The notes: generated by a model from the letters alone, not told the origin. 64,000 nt of DNA from Lentzea sp. NEAU-D7 (GCF_026242055.1 NZ_JAPJDL010000008.1:285256-349255); one strand, 5' to 3'. Shown: positions 7,214-17,205, counted from the first letter of the stretch. Numbers and translations: made by a program.

Positions 7214-8232
7214 CCACGTTCGGACTCGACACGTTCGGCGACGTCACCCAGGACGCCTCCGGCACCCCGCTCTCCCACGCCCAGACCATCCGCAACGTGG
7301 TCGAGCAGGGCGTGCTCGCCGACCAGGTCGGCCTCGGCTTCTTCGGCATCGGCGAGCACCACACCCCGGACATGCCGCTGTCGGCCGCCGACGTCGTGCT
7401 GGCCTCGATCGCCGCCCGCACGTCGTCGATCCACCTCGGGTCGGCGGTGACGGTGCTCAGCTCGGACGACCCGGTGCGCGTGTACCAGCGCTTCTCGACG
7501 CTGAACGCGGTGTCGGACGGCCGCGCGGAGATCATCCTGGGCCGCGGGTCCAGTGTGGACTCGTTCCCGCTGTTCGGCTACGACCTCGCGGACTACGAGG
7601 ACCTGTTCGAGGAGAAGACGCACCTGTTCGCCGAACTGCTCAAGGGTGGCCCGATCACCTGGCAGGGCAAGACCCGCGCGTCGCTGCACGAGCAGGACGT
7701 CGTGCCCCACACCGAGCCGTTCCCGACGTGGATCGGCGTGGGCGGCAGCCCGCAGTCGGTGGTGCGCGCGGCCTCGTACGGCTTCTCGCTGATGCTCGCG
7801 ATCATCGGCGGCCACCCCGGCCGGTTCGCGCCGTTCTCGGAGCTCTACAAGCACGCGCTGGAGAAGTTCGGCCGCGACCCGCTGCCGATCGGCATCCACT
7901 CCCCCGGACACGTGGCGCCGACCGACGAGCAGGCGCGGGAGGAGTTCTGGCCGCACTACCTCGACGTGATCAGCCGGCTCGGCAAGACGCGCGGGTTCGC
8001 CACGCCGACGCCGGAGTCGTACGCGCACGAGGTCGGGCCGCACGGCGCCCTGTTCGTCGGGTCGCCGCAGACGGTCGCGGAGAAGATGGCGCGCACCATG
8101 AAGAAGCTCGACGCGAGCCGGTTCGACCTGAAGTACGGGATCGGCGGGCTGTCGCACGAGTCGCTGATGCGCACGATCGAGCTGTACGGGACGAAGGTCG
8201 TGCCGATGGTGCAGGACATGCTCGCCCAGTAA
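7210..8232 (+). CDS. LLM-class flavin-dependent oxidoreductase
   Basis: Luciferase-like TIM-barrel oxidoreductase using FMN or F420. The 340-residue product has the features of the group: VGLGFFGIGEHHTPD near the N-terminus, LGSAVTVLSSDDPVRVYQ, the RAEIILGRGS segment, and WIGVGGSPQSVVRAA in the middle. The start overlaps the stop of the preceding reductase by four bases, indicating translational coupling. Substrate unknown. Confidence 0.87.
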   Translation: MTTFGLDTFGDVTQDASGTPLSHAQTIRNVVEQGVLADQVGLGFFGIGEHHTPDMPLSAADVVLASIAARTSSIHLGSAVTVLSSDDPVRVYQRFSTLNAVSDGRAEIILGRGSSVDSFPLFGYDLADYEDLFEEKTHLFAELLKGGPITWQGKTRASLHEQDVVPHTEPFPTWIGVGGSPQSVVRAASYGFSLMLAIIGGHPGRFAPFSELYKHALEKFGRDPLPIGIHSPGHVAPTDEQAREEFWPHYLDVISRLGKTRGFATPTPESYAHEVGPHGALFVGSPQTVAEKMARTMKKLDASRFDLKYGIGGLSHESLMRTIELYGTKVVPMVQDMLAQ

Positions 8233-8286
8233 TGATGTTGGACGGCCACGCGATGCACCGGACACATCGCACACGTCGCCTGGGGA

Positions 8287-9621
8287 GTGGTCTTGTTCGG
8301 CAACAGGGAGAACGCGGAGGTCGCCGCGCTGCGGGAGCAACTGGCCGCGGCGCACGGCACGATCACCGAGCTGCGCGGGTGGGTCGGCCACCTGCGCAGC
8401 TCGGAGACCCCCGCGCTGGAAGGTGAGCTGCGCCAGCTGCGCGCGGCCGTGGAGCACAAGAAGAACGAGTACATGACGCTCGGCACCACGCACCGCCAGC
8501 TCCAGGCGGAGGTGGACGAGTGGCGCTCGCGGTTGGTGGAGACGCGTGACCTGGCTCTGCTGCAGGAAGTCGGTGTTTACGAGTACGCGCATCCGCTGAG
8601 CGACGCGGTCGCGTACAAGGACGCGCTGGCCGAGCTGAAGCTGCGGATCAAGCTGGCCGCCAAGGGCGACGCCGTGTCCTGTCATGTCGACTGGGCGGTC
8701 AACGGGTCGGTCAAAGAGGGGCAGAAGCTCGGCAGGGACATGGCCAAACTGATGCTGCGGGCCTACAACGCCGAAGCGGACGTCGCGGTGCGCTCGGTGA
8801 AGCCCCACACCCGTGAGGCGGTGAAGAAACGCCTCACCACCACGAAGGACACGATCGGCAAGCTCGGTGTCCTCATGCGCATCGCCATCTCCCCCGACTA
8901 CCACCTGCTGCGGCTGCGTGAGATCGATCTGACCGCTGATCACCTCGTGAAGGTCGAGGAGGAGAGGGAGCAGGCCAAGGCCGAGCGCGAGAGGCTGCGC
9001 GAAGAGGCCAAGGTCGCGAGGGAGATCGAGCGTGACCGCGCCCGCTTCGCCAAGGAACAGGCCCACTACCTCGCAGTGATCGCGAAGCTGGAGGCCAACG
9101 GAGACCTCGACGCGCTGGCCAAGGCGCAGGAGCAGCTCGCCTCGGTCGAGGACGCCATCGCCGGGGTCGAAGAACGCGCAGCCAACGTGCGGCTGGGCTA
9201 CGTGTACGTGATCTCCAACATCGGTGCGTTCGGTCCCGGTGTGGTGAAGATCGGCATGACGCGGCGGCAGGAGCCGATGGACCGGGTCAGGGAGCTCGGT
9301 GACGCGTCGGTGCCGTTCCGTTTCGACACGCACGCGCTGATCTTCTCCAAGGACGCGGTCGGCCTCGAAACCGCCTTGCACCAGCGGCTGAGCCACAAGC
9401 GCGTCAACCTGGTCAACCATCGGCGTGAGTTCTTCTACGCGACGCCGGCCGAGGTCAAGGATCTGGTCGCCGAGCTGGAGAACAGCCCCGTCCTGCAGTA
9501 CGACGACGTCGCGGAGGCGCTGGAGTGGCGCGCCTCGGAGTCGAACAGGCGGGGTGCGCCGGGTTCGCTCGCGATGGCGTCCGTCGGTGCGGACGGCGAC
9601 CTGTCCGACGATGGCGAGTGA
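8287..9621 (+). CDS. DUF4041/T5orf172 GIY-YIG nuclease-like protein
   Basis: A 444-residue protein with a coiled-coil N-terminus (about 10-85), a DUF4041-like middle region, a long charged helix (about 215-300) and a C-terminal T5orf172 domain of the GIY-YIG nuclease superfamily. The nuclease core starts at GYVYVISN (304) and has VVKIGMTRR, R334, and the acidic LETALHQRL with Glu361. Proteins of this architecture occur in phages and in anti-phage or mobile loci. The start could be GTG 8287 or, better spaced from GGGGAG, TTG 8293. It is coupled to the downstream PH-domain gene. Confidence 0.78.
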   Translation: MVLFGNRENAEVAALREQLAAAHGTITELRGWVGHLRSSETPALEGELRQLRAAVEHKKNEYMTLGTTHRQLQAEVDEWRSRLVETRDLALLQEVGVYEYAHPLSDAVAYKDALAELKLRIKLAAKGDAVSCHVDWAVNGSVKEGQKLGRDMAKLMLRAYNAEADVAVRSVKPHTREAVKKRLTTTKDTIGKLGVLMRIAISPDYHLLRLREIDLTADHLVKVEEEREQAKAERERLREEAKVAREIERDRARFAKEQAHYLAVIAKLEANGDLDALAKAQEQLASVEDAIAGVEERAANVRLGYVYVISNIGAFGPGVVKIGMTRRQEPMDRVRELGDASVPFRFDTHALIFSKDAVGLETALHQRLSHKRVNLVNHRREFFYATPAEVKDLVAELENSPVLQYDDVAEALEWRASESNRRGAPGSLAMASVGADGDLSDDGE

Positions 9622-10204
9622 CGGCATGACCTACCCGCCTGCCGCTCCGCCCGTGCGGCCCGCCGCGTGGCTGCCTGATCCTCTCGACGACGCGCTCGTC
9701 CGCTACTGGGACGGACAGCGGTGGACGTTCCACACCGCCGTCCGCCAGGTCGACGCTCCAGCACCGGTCGCCGAGCAAACGATCAAGCCGGCACAACCCG
9801 CGCTGCGACCGGATGTCGCGGCGGCGGTGAACCGCGTGCGAGGGATGCTCGTGGGGTCGATGAAGGAGGTCAACCTCCTGGGCGGCTACCTCGGCGCCGA
9901 GGAGCAGGTGCTCGCCCTCACCGGTGCCGCGGGGGAAGGACAGGGCGTACTCGTGTGCACGAACCAGCGTCTGCTGTTCCTGTTCGTCGGCGTGATCAGG
10001 AGGCAGTTCATCCAGATCGGCTGGAACCAGGCCAAGGCCGTCGTCTACGACCGCACCTCACGCATGTTCCTGGTCTACGTCACCAAACCCACCAAACGCG
10101 CCGTACCGGCGTTCGCGGTCCGCGTCGGCAACCTCAGCGACGCCCAGGTGGTCGCGCAGGCGGCTCAGGCCGCGGCCGCAGCGCCCCGGCTCGACGTCGT
10201 CTGA
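9611..10204 (+). CDS. DUF2510 plus PH-like domain protein
   Basis: Residues about 18-44 form a DUF2510 motif (WLPDP, RYWDGQRWTFH). The C-terminal half (about 70-190) reads as a bacterial PH-like domain, with VLVCTNQRLLFLF and a strand-rich core. The ATG at 9611 overlaps the nuclease gene by 11 bases; ATG 9626, preceded by GGCGAG, would avoid the overlap. There is no transmembrane segment. DUF2510 and PH-like domains often sit on actinobacterial proteins working at the membrane. Function in the nuclease pair is unknown. Confidence 0.7.
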   Translation: MASDGMTYPPAAPPVRPAAWLPDPLDDALVRYWDGQRWTFHTAVRQVDAPAPVAEQTIKPAQPALRPDVAAAVNRVRGMLVGSMKEVNLLGGYLGAEEQVLALTGAAGEGQGVLVCTNQRLLFLFVGVIRRQFIQIGWNQAKAVVYDRTSRMFLVYVTKPTKRAVPAFAVRVGNLSDAQVVAQAAQAAAAAPRLDVV

Positions 10205-10209
10205 CCGGC

Positions 10210-10234
10210 AGCGGGGGCCGCGACGGCCCCCGCT
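10210..10234. terminator. Bidirectional hairpin between convergent genes
   Basis: A perfect 11-bp stem, AGCGGGGGCCG and CGGCCCCCGCT, with a three-base loop. It lies between the ends of the PH-domain gene and the lipoprotein gene. There is no thymine run on the plus strand, as is common in actinomycetes. Confidence 0.65.
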
Positions 10235-10241
10235 CCACGCG

Positions 10242-10781
10242 TCACTTCTTGGAGCTCGCGATCTCGCACTCCTTGGCGTGCTCCAGGCCGAGCGAGATCG
10301 ACGCGGCGTCGTTGTTCGGGCCGCCCAGCGCGTAACCGATCATGTCCGCGCCCGGTTCGTTGAGCACCTCGACGTACCGGACTCCCTTGCCCCGCAGGCA
10401 CTGCACCACGCGGTTGGCGAAGTCGACGGCCTCCGGGTTGGTGGTGTCCTTCTCCCACGGCGGTAGCGGCGTCTTCGACTCGCACTTCTCGAGCGCCTTG
10501 TCCAGCTCCTCCTTGGTCGGTTGCGGGCGGCCGCTGCCCTCGGCGGCTCGTCCCTTCCTGTCCAGGCCGAGGCTCGCCATGCACTGGTCGTACGGCGCCT
10601 GGAGGGCTTCGAGGTCCTCCGGGGTCATGTCGAGGCGTTCGCGGGGCCGTTGTTCCCGGGCGGCCGACGTCGGTGCGGCGGCGCTGCTCGGCGGCGTCGA
10701 GATCGAGGCGACCTGGGGCTGGGCCTCGGGCTTGGAGCACGCGGCCAGGAGCAGCAGGAGGGCCAGGGTGGCCTTCTTCAT
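10242..10781 (-). CDS. Small lipoprotein
   Basis: Exported lipoprotein of 179 residues. The N-terminus MKKATLALLLLLAACSK has a lipobox with Cys15. A Ser/Pro/Ala-rich linker follows, then a helical domain with cysteines in QCMASLG, KCESK, QCLRG and ECEIA, probably forming two disulfides. AAGGAAG precedes the ATG. It is the last gene after the ABC permease, 17 bp away, so it is probably co-transcribed with the efflux operon. No family was recognised. Confidence 0.8.
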   Translation of the reverse strand: MKKATLALLLLLAACSKPEAQPQVASISTPPSSAAAPTSAAREQRPRERLDMTPEDLEALQAPYDQCMASLGLDRKGRAAEGSGRPQPTKEELDKALEKCESKTPLPPWEKDTTNPEAVDFANRVVQCLRGKGVRYVEVLNEPGADMIGYALGGPNNDAASISLGLEHAKECEIASSKK

Positions 10782-10798
10782 CACGGGTCTTCCTTTCG

Positions 10799-11968
10799 TC
10801 ACGCGGCGAGCGCCTGCGTCGGGGTGAGCCGGGCGGCGCGGAGGGAGGGGTAGAGGCCTGCGGCGGCGCCCACGACGAACGCGGCGAGCACACCCGCGGC
10901 CAGGACTTCGAGCGGGAGGACGAGCGGCCAGCGGTGCAGCGCCGCGTAGCCGGCGACGCCCACCGCCCCCAGCGCGGTGCCCGCCAGGCCGCCCAGGCCG
11001 GAGAGCAGGACGGCCTCGGTGAGGAACTGCGCGCGGATGTGGCCGCGGGTGGCGCCGAGCGCCCGGCGCAGGCCGATCTCGCTGCGGCGTTCGAGCACGG
11101 AGATCACCATCGTGTTCGCCACGCCGACGCCGCCGACCAGCAGTGCGACGCCCGCCAGGCCGAGGAACAGCGCGCTGTAGGAGCTCTGCGTGGCGCGCTT
11201 GGCCGCGAGCGCGTCGGACGGGCGGCTCACCTGCACCAGGCCGGGGATCTCGCCGTGGAGCGTGGCGGGCAGGATCGCCCGGACGTCCTCGATGGACTCC
11301 TCCCGTGCCTTCACGTAGACGACGGTCGGATGGCCGTCGAAGCCCAGGTGCGTGCGGGCGGCGTCCCAGCCGACGAGCACGGAGCGTTCGATGTCGGGTG
11401 CCAGCGGCATGGGGCCGAGCACGCCCGTCACCGTGAACCACTTCTCCCCCACGAAGATCGCCGGACGGTCGCCCGCCTCCGCGATGCCGAGCCGTTCGGC
11501 GGCGACGCTGCCGAGGACCACGTCCGGGAAGTCCGGCCGCGGCAGGAACTCCCCGCTGCGGACGTGGCCGTTCACGGTGTCCAGCAGGCCCGCGGTGGCG
11601 GCCAGGACCGTGATGTCGGAGCTGTGCCCGGGGTCCAGGAGGTCGTTGCGGCGCACTCGGGTGTGGGTGTTGGCGACCGCGGCGGCGGCCGTGACGGGGC
11701 CGATGCGCCCCACCATGGCCACCGAGGACTCGGGCAGCAGGACCGGGTCGTCCGGGCGCGGGGTGGGCTGGGCGCGCAGGAGGTTGGTGCCCAGGGCGGT
11801 CAGCTCGTCGAGCAGGGCCCGCTGGCTGGAAGCGGGGATGCCGGTGACCACCACGACGGTGGCGACGCCCAGGGCGATGCCGAGCGCGGACAGCGCGGCG
11901 CGGAGCCGGCGGGTGCGGATGCCCAGGGAGCCGAGGGCGAGCAGGTCGGCGGGTGACAGGCGGCTCAT
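10799..11968 (-). CDS. MacB-like ABC transporter permease
   Basis: Membrane subunit of a MacB/FtsX-type ABC exporter. The 389-residue product has one N-terminal transmembrane helix (about 20-45), a large extracellular MacB periplasmic-core-like domain, and three C-terminal helices including [27 protein letters not shown], the typical FtsX motif. Its ATG overlaps the stop of the ATPase gene by four bases. With the ATPase and the adaptor it forms a complete MacAB-like exporter, likely for an antibiotic or lipid. Substrate unknown. Confidence 0.9.
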   Translation of the reverse strand: MSRLSPADLLALGSLGIRTRRLRAALSALGIALGVATVVVVTGIPASSQRALLDELTALGTNLLRAQPTPRPDDPVLLPESSVAMVGRIGPVTAAAAVANTHTRVRRNDLLDPGHSSDITVLAATAGLLDTVNGHVRSGEFLPRPDFPDVVLGSVAAERLGIAEAGDRPAIFVGEKWFTVTGVLGPMPLAPDIERSVLVGWDAARTHLGFDGHPTVVYVKAREESIEDVRAILPATLHGEIPGLVQVSRPSDALAAKRATQSSYSALFLGLAGVALLVGGVGVANTMVISVLERRSEIGLRRALGATRGHIRAQFLTEAVLLSGLGGLAGTALGAVGVAGYAALHRWPLVLPLEVLAAGVLAAFVVGAAAGLYPSLRAARLTPTQALAA

Positions 11969-12681
11969 CCGGTGACGCCGTTCAGGCTCGGGAACGTGAC
12001 GGTGGGCCGGTCCGCCGTGTCCGCGACGATCCGCCCGTCCCGCAGTTCCACCCGGCGTGGCAGCGACTCGGCGATGTCGCGGTCGTGCGTGATCAGCGCG
12101 ATGGTCGTCCCCTGCGCGTTCAGTTCCCGCAGCAGGTCCAGCACCGCGTGCCCGGTGGCCGTGTCGAGTGCCCCGGTCGGCTCGTCGGCGAGCACCAGGG
12201 CCGGGTTGTTCACCACGGCACGGGCGATGGCGACGCGTTGCCGTTCGCCGCCGGAGAGCTGCTGCGGCCTGTGGCCGGCCCGGTGCGCGAGGCCGACGCG
12301 GTGCAGGGCCTCCACCGCGAGCGGGCGGCGGTCCTTGCGGCGCACCCCGGCGTAGAGGAGACCAGTGGCCACGTTCTCGGTCGCGGTGAGCCCGTCTGAG
12401 AGGTGGAACTGCTGGAACACGAACCCGATCCGGCTGCCGCGCAACGCGGACAGGTGGCGGTCGGGCAGGCGGGACACGTCCTGGCCGTCGATCTCGACGG
12501 TGCCGGAGGAGGGCAGGTCCAGGGTGCCGACGAGGTGAAGCAGCGTGGACTTGCCGGAGCCGGACGGGCCCACGATCGCGAGCAGCTCACCTGACGCGAC
12601 CCGCAGCGACACGTCGTCCAGCGCGGTCACGCCACCGGGGTATCTCTTGGTCACCGAGTGCAGGGCGAGCACCGGGGTCAT
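11965..12681 (-). CDS. MacB-like ABC transporter ATPase
   Basis: ATPase of the LolD/MacB group that powers the neighbouring permease. The 238-residue product has Walker [10 protein letters not shown] (about 38-46), the Q-loop in VFQQFHL, signature LSGGERQR, Walker [13 protein letters not shown], and the switch histidine in ITHD. Start and stop overlap the adaptor and permease genes by four bases each, so all three are translationally coupled. Confidence 0.94.
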   Translation of the reverse strand: MTPVLALHSVTKRYPGGVTALDDVSLRVASGELLAIVGPSGSGKSTLLHLVGTLDLPSSGTVEIDGQDVSRLPDRHLSALRGSRIGFVFQQFHLSDGLTATENVATGLLYAGVRRKDRRPLAVEALHRVGLAHRAGHRPQQLSGGERQRVAIARAVVNNPALVLADEPTGALDTATGHAVLDLLRELNAQGTTIALITHDRDIAESLPRRVELRDGRIVADTADRPTVTFPSLNGVTG

Positions 12682-13736
12682 GAGGCCGTCACCACTTCCA
12701 GGCCGTCCACGACGCCGTCGCCGGAGATCTCGACCTGGTCCTGCGAGTACAGGCCGGTCCGGACGGCCTTCAGGCCGCCGGAGGGCAGCTGGACGGCGTA
12801 GCCGCCCTCCTTCAGCGCCACCAGGGCCGCCAGCGGCACGGTCAGGACGCCGGTGCGGCTCTCGGTGGTGACCGTGAGGCGCACCGGCGCGGTGTCCAGG
12901 TCGGTGACGTCCGCCGGGTCGTCGGGGGTGACGACGACGTCGAGCTTCGGGCCGCCGCCGTTCTCGGCGGGGGCGGCGACCTGGGTCAGCGAGGTCACCT
13001 TGGCGGGGACGGGGCGGTTGTCCGGGCGCACGATCGTGACAGGCAGACCGGTCTTCAGCACGCCCGCCTCCGCCACCGGTATCTGCAGCGTGACCAGGCG
13101 CGTGGTGGGGGTGACCTCGAACAGGTCCCCCGTGGCGGGGTCGCCGAGCTGGGCCTTCACGGCGCCGACGCGCATCGGGCGGTCCAGGACGAGCACCCGG
13201 CCCGGTGCCAGGGTGCCGGTCTGCTCGACGCCGAGGGCTCGCTGCCACTTCTTGAGCGCCTCGACGACCCGCGGGGTGAACTCGGCCTTCGTGACGTCCT
13301 TGGGGCGGGTGCCGACCTGGTAGCCCAGCGCGGCGAGGTTGTCCATCAGCACCGCCACGTCCGACCCCTTCAGACCTGGGGTGTCGAGCGCTCGGAACAG
13401 CGGCGTCGCGCCGAAGAACACGACGACGGGCTGGTCGTCGACGCGGTAGAGCTCCTTGCCGAGCTCCGTGGCGTGGCCGGTGGCGGGCAGCTTCGTGACG
13501 ACGCCCGCGGTGCCCTTGACGAGCCGGGCGGCGCCGAAGCCGAGCTGGGCCTGCAGCGTGCGGGTGTTCGTGAGGTCTCCCTTCCGCACGGTCGTGGTCT
13601 TCACCGCCGGTGGCGGGGCCGCGGCCGGCTCCGGTGGCCGGGACCGCACCACCAGCACCGCGGCGATGACGACCACGACGACGAGCACCGCCGCTCCGAT
13701 GACTGTCCTGCGCATGCCGTGGATCTTGGAAGGCAT
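12678..13736 (-). CDS. Membrane-anchored efflux adaptor with peptidoglycan-binding domain
   Basis: A 352-residue MacA/HlyD-like adaptor. It has an N-terminal membrane anchor (about 8-30), a peptidoglycan-binding-like helical segment in the middle ([11 protein letters not shown] through [13 protein letters not shown]), and C-terminal beta-barrel-like sections ([19 protein letters not shown]). Fusion of an adaptor with a cell-wall-binding module is frequent in actinobacteria and would tether the exporter to the wall. ATG 13736 is preferred because an AGGA lies upstream; ATG 13715 is a shorter option. It is the first gene of the operon and divergent from its two-component system. Confidence 0.82.
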   Translation of the reverse strand: MPSKIHGMRRTVIGAAVLVVVVVIAAVLVVRSRPPEPAAAPPPAVKTTTVRKGDLTNTRTLQAQLGFGAARLVKGTAGVVTKLPATGHATELGKELYRVDDQPVVVFFGATPLFRALDTPGLKGSDVAVLMDNLAALGYQVGTRPKDVTKAEFTPRVVEALKKWQRALGVEQTGTLAPGRVLVLDRPMRVGAVKAQLGDPATGDLFEVTPTTRLVTLQIPVAEAGVLKTGLPVTIVRPDNRPVPAKVTSLTQVAAPAENGGGPKLDVVVTPDDPADVTDLDTAPVRLTVTTESRTGVLTVPLAALVALKEGGYAVQLPSGGLKAVRTGLYSQDQVEISGDGVVDGLEVVTAS

Positions 13737-13737
13737 T

Positions 13738-13773
13738 TGTGAGGATCCTGTGACGAACCGGTGATCGCCGTGA
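13738..13773. promoter_or_regulatory. Phased direct repeats, probable response-regulator site
   Basis: TGTGA at 13738, TGTGA at 13749 and GGTGA at 13760 are spaced by exactly 11 bp; CGTGA at 13769 may be a fourth. Direct repeats one helical turn apart are the usual target of OmpR-family regulators. They lie in the 58-bp gap between the efflux operon and the response regulator gene. Confidence 0.45.
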
Positions 13774-13794
13774 GGGCGTCCATATGATCGGCCG

Positions 13795-14490
13795 GTGAGC
13801 GCTCTCATCCTGGTCGCGGAGGACGACGAGAACCAGGCCGAGCTGGTGCGCCGGTACCTGGAGCAGGACCACCACCGGGTGCTCGTCGTCCACGACGGAA
13901 GGGACGCGCTCGACGTCGTCCGCGCACAAGGCCCCGCTCTCGTGGTGCTCGACCTGATGCTGCCGGGACTGGGCGGGCTGGACGTGTGCCGGGCGTTGCG
14001 GGCCGAGTCGGACGTGCTGGTGCTCATGCTCACGGCGCGGTCCACTGAGGACGACCTGCTGCACGGGCTCGGGATCGGCGCGGACGACTACATGACCAAG
14101 CCGTTCAGCCCGCGCGAGCTGGTGGCGCGGGTGCGGACGTTGCTGCGGCGGGTGCCCGTCCCGAAGCCGGAGCCGGTGCTGCGGGTGGGGCCGATCGTGG
14201 TCGACCAGCTGCGCCACGAGGTGCGGGTACGCGGCGAAGCGGTCGAGTGCACGCCCGGCGAGTTCGGGCTGCTGGAGGTGCTCGCGTCCGAAGTGGACAG
14301 GGTGTTCAGCCGCGAGCAGCTGCTGCAGCGGATGCACGGCATCGACAGCTTCCTCACCGCGCGGACGATCGACACGCACGTGAAGAACCTCCGCCGCAAG
14401 ATCGAGGCCGATCCGCGGACGCCCGCCCACCTCGTGACCGTGTACGGCATCGGCTACAAGCTCACGGCCGGGCGCGCTGATGCGCCGTAG
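13795..14490 (+). CDS. OmpR-family response regulator
   Basis: Cytoplasmic DNA-binding regulator paired with the kinase downstream. The 231-residue product has the acidic pocket EDD (9-11), phosphoacceptor Asp53 (VVLDLMLPG) and conserved Lys102 (DDYMTKPF), then a winged helix ending in [10 protein letters not shown]. The kinase start overlaps its end by 11 bases. Its divergent position relative to the MacAB-like operon suggests that it controls that operon. GTG is the start. Confidence 0.93.
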   Translation: MSALILVAEDDENQAELVRRYLEQDHHRVLVVHDGRDALDVVRAQGPALVVLDLMLPGLGGLDVCRALRAESDVLVLMLTARSTEDDLLHGLGIGADDYMTKPFSPRELVARVRTLLRRVPVPKPEPVLRVGPIVVDQLRHEVRVRGEAVECTPGEFGLLEVLASEVDRVFSREQLLQRMHGIDSFLTARTIDTHVKNLRRKIEADPRTPAHLVTVYGIGYKLTAGRADAP

Positions 14491-16177
14491 CGTCTTCACG
14501 CGTCTGCTCGTCGTGGCGGTGTTGATCGCGCTGTGCTCGATCGCCGCGACGGCGTGGCTCGCGACGCAGCTGACCCGTGCGTCGATCGCCCGTGAGCAGG
14601 GCCGTGAGCTGGCCTCGGACCACAAGATCTACACGACGTTGCTCACCTACGCCGCCGGCCACCGCGACTGGTCCGAAGTGGACGGTTACGTCGACGGCCT
14701 GGTGTCGGAGCAGCCGGGCCGTCGCATCGCACTGGTGACCAAGGACGGCCGCACGGTCGCCGACCTGGGCGAGGGTGGCGGCCAGCTGCCGGACAGGGCC
14801 TCGGCGGTGGTGGACCCGCTGGCGGTCGACCCGGTCCTGGTGCCCGGCGCGCCCGCCGACCGGATCGACAAGCGGGTGCTGGGGCCGTTCCGCACGCCGA
14901 TCGACTTCCGCGACCGCGAGGACCGGACCGGGGCGTTGTTCTGCCTGCGGCTGGTCAGGAAGGAGCAGGCCCGGCTGGACTGCCGGGAGCGGGACCTGCC
15001 GTTCGACACCGCGGCCGACTTCTTCGCGTTGCTCGACCTGGAGGACCTGGTCAACGCCTGTCTGGCGCGCCGCTCGTTGCCGCCGGTGGACCTCGATCCC
15101 GACTTCACCCCGGCGGACAAGCAGTCCTCGGGGGTGCCGCCGCCGGACCAGCCGGCCGTCGCGGCGTGCGTGGCCGCGTCGCGCAAGGAGCAGCTCGCGC
15201 CGTACGTGGCGCCGCCCGTCCTGCTGTACCTGTCGAATCCGACGGGCCCGCCGACCGCCGCGATCTCGTTGCCGGGCAACGGCTGGCGGGTGATGGGGGC
15301 CGCGGCGGCGGTGCTGCTGGCGGCGATCGGGGTGGCGGCGGTGGCGGGGGCCCGGATCACCCGCCCGCTGCGGGCGTTGACGGCCGCGGCGACGCACATG
15401 TCCGGCGGGAGCGAGATCCCGCCGGTGCCGGTGCGCGGGCAGGACGAGATCGCGGTCTTGACCAGGGCGTTCAACACGATGGCGGCGAACAGGGCGCACC
15501 TGGAGCGGGCGCGCAAGGCGATGGTCGGCGACGTCGCGCACGAGCTGCGGACGCCGTTGAGCAACATCCGGGGCTGGCTGGAGGCGGCGGAGGACGGGGT
15601 GAGCGACCTCGATCCGGCCCTGGTCGCGTTGCTGCTCAAGGAGGCGCTCGTGCTGCAGCACGTGGTGGACGACCTGCAGGACCTCGCCGTGGCCGACACG
15701 GGCTCGTTGCGCCTGACACTCGAACGGCTCAACGTCGCGGGGGCGTTGGAGCAACTCCAAGCCGCGCACGAGGTACGGGCGTCGCAGGCCCGCGTCACGC
15801 TGACCGCGTCCGCGGATCCCGCTCTCACCGTCCGGGCCGACGCGCTGCGGTTGCGGCAGATCCTCGACAACCTCGTCTCCAACGCGTTGCGCCACGTGCC
15901 CGCCGGCGGGTCGGTGACGGTCGGGGGCGCGGCCGGGGACGGCGAGGTCGTGATCACGGTGTCCGACACCGGCCCGGGCATCTCCGAGGACGATCTGCCG
16001 CACGTGTTCGACCGGTTCTGGCGGGCGGACAAGTCGCGCAGCCGCAGCACGGGCGGCAGCGGGCTGGGGCTCGCGATCGTCCGCAAGCTCGCCGAGGCGC
16101 ACGGCGGAACGGTCGATGTGACCAGCGCGACAGGCGCGGGAACCACGTTCCGCGTCCGATTGCCGGAACTCAGCTGA
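14480..16177 (+). CDS. Sensor histidine kinase with large extracellular domain
   Basis: A 565-residue membrane kinase. Transmembrane helices lie at about 8-30 and 269-291, framing an extracellular domain of about 240 residues with Cys155, Cys168, Cys194 and Cys230, which could form two disulfides. A HAMP linker follows, then the H-box [10 protein letters not shown] with His354, an N-box ([12 protein letters not shown]), and G-boxes DTGPGI and GSGLGLAI. It probably phosphorylates the preceding regulator. The size and cysteines of the sensor suggest an extracellular ligand or a cell-wall stress signal. Confidence 0.93.
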   Translation: MRRSVFTRLLVVAVLIALCSIAATAWLATQLTRASIAREQGRELASDHKIYTTLLTYAAGHRDWSEVDGYVDGLVSEQPGRRIALVTKDGRTVADLGEGGGQLPDRASAVVDPLAVDPVLVPGAPADRIDKRVLGPFRTPIDFRDREDRTGALFCLRLVRKEQARLDCRERDLPFDTAADFFALLDLEDLVNACLARRSLPPVDLDPDFTPADKQSSGVPPPDQPAVAACVAASRKEQLAPYVAPPVLLYLSNPTGPPTAAISLPGNGWRVMGAAAAVLLAAIGVAAVAGARITRPLRALTAAATHMSGGSEIPPVPVRGQDEIAVLTRAFNTMAANRAHLERARKAMVGDVAHELRTPLSNIRGWLEAAEDGVSDLDPALVALLLKEALVLQHVVDDLQDLAVADTGSLRLTLERLNVAGALEQLQAAHEVRASQARVTLTASADPALTVRADALRLRQILDNLVSNALRHVPAGGSVTVGGAAGDGEVVITVSDTGPGISEDDLPHVFDRFWRADKSRSRSTGGSGLGLAIVRKLAEAHGGTVDVTSATGAGTTFRVRLPELS

Positions 16178-16211
16178 TACACCCAGCGTTAGTTCGCTGG
16201 AGAGGAAACCG

Positions 16212-17003
16212 GTGATTGTTCCCATGCCCACGAGCGCGCCCCGTCGCACGGGCTCGTTCGTACTGACCGAAGACGTGACAGTCCGGGTGACCGGGCAGGC
16301 GCGCACCGCGGCCGCGATGCTGCGCGAGCACGTCTTCCGGCAGACCGGCTACCTGCTGGCGGAGTCGCCCGACGGCATGCTGATGGTGTCGCACGACCCG
16401 GCCATGCGCGGGCTCGGCCCCGAGGGGTACGCGCTGCTGGTCAGCAACGACGCGATCATGCTGCGCGCGGGCACCCAGGCCGGGCTGCGGCACGGCGTGC
16501 AGTCGTTCCGGCAGCTGATGACCCGCGACGGCACGGTCCGCGCGGCCGACGTGCGCGACTCCCCCGCGTTCGCGTGGCGCGGGGTGTCGAGCGCGCTGCT
16601 GCCACCGGCCGAGATGCGCAGGGCGATCGACCGGATGGCCGCCTACAAGCTCAACGTCCTGCACGTCTTCCCGGACGGCGATCCCGACGCGCTGCGCGAC
16701 CTCGTCGAGTACGGCCGTGATCACGGCATCACCGTCGTGCCCGAGCTCGGTCCGGCGACGGTCGAGCTGCTGGAGCTGTTCCCGAGCCGCTGGGTGCACA
16801 TCGGTACCGCCAAGCTGACCACCAAGTTCGCCGGTCTGCTGGAACGCCACGGCAAGCTGCCGGTGCGCTGGCACGACGGGGACGCCGCCGTGCTCGGCCC
16901 GCACGGCAAGCTCGCCGAGGGCGACGACGGCCTGCGCGCCATCGCGACCGCGGGCTGGGTCGGCGAACTGCGGACCGCCTCGGCCGTGGCGCCCGCCTGG
17001 TAG
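16212..17003 (+). CDS. GH20-like protein lacking catalytic residues
   Basis: A 263-residue protein with a GH20b-like N-terminal domain (about 15-115) and a shortened GH20 barrel (from DSPAFAWRGV at 117 and YKLNVLHVF at 145). True GH20 hexosaminidases read HIGGDE at the catalytic site; here the same place is HIGTAK (196-201), so the catalytic Asp-Glu pair is replaced by Ala-Lys. The PEIDMPGH-type motif is also degraded (PELGPAT). It is therefore probably a carbohydrate-binding or regulatory pseudoenzyme. No signal peptide is seen. GTG follows GGAGAGGAAACC. Confidence 0.75.
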   Translation: MIVPMPTSAPRRTGSFVLTEDVTVRVTGQARTAAAMLREHVFRQTGYLLAESPDGMLMVSHDPAMRGLGPEGYALLVSNDAIMLRAGTQAGLRHGVQSFRQLMTRDGTVRAADVRDSPAFAWRGVSSALLPPAEMRRAIDRMAAYKLNVLHVFPDGDPDALRDLVEYGRDHGITVVPELGPATVELLELFPSRWVHIGTAKLTTKFAGLLERHGKLPVRWHDGDAAVLGPHGKLAEGDDGLRAIATAGWVGELRTASAVAPAW

Positions 17004-17014
17004 GTCGTTCACAG

Positions 17015-17045
17015 TCGTCGCGTGATCGCAGGTCACGCGACGACC
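17015..17045 (+). terminator. Hairpin terminator after the GH20-like gene
   Basis: A perfect 12-bp stem, GTCGTCGCGTGA and TCACGCGACGAC, with a seven-base loop, 12 bp after the stop codon. Confidence 0.7.
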
Positions 17046-17205
17046 GCGGTTCACATGTTTATCTTTGATCAGCGGGTGCCCGCGGAGCGCTGAAGCCGTG
17101 CGACCGGGGAAGTTGTGCCACAGCAGGCCTTCCGGCCGCGTCCGTGAACCTGTCCGTTGGCTGTTGCCCCCTGAATCGACGCTGATCACGTGCGATCGTG
17201 GTTTC

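Noticed and set aside
6994..9627. 877-residue minus-strand frame
   Set aside because: It is the reverse of the luciferase-like and GIY-YIG genes, whose strong third-position GC bias leaves the opposite strand open; it has no family features.
11965..14625. 886-residue minus-strand frame
   Set aside because: Only its last part is the ABC ATPase in frame; the rest is the reverse of the regulator gene and an alternative phase of the adaptor gene.
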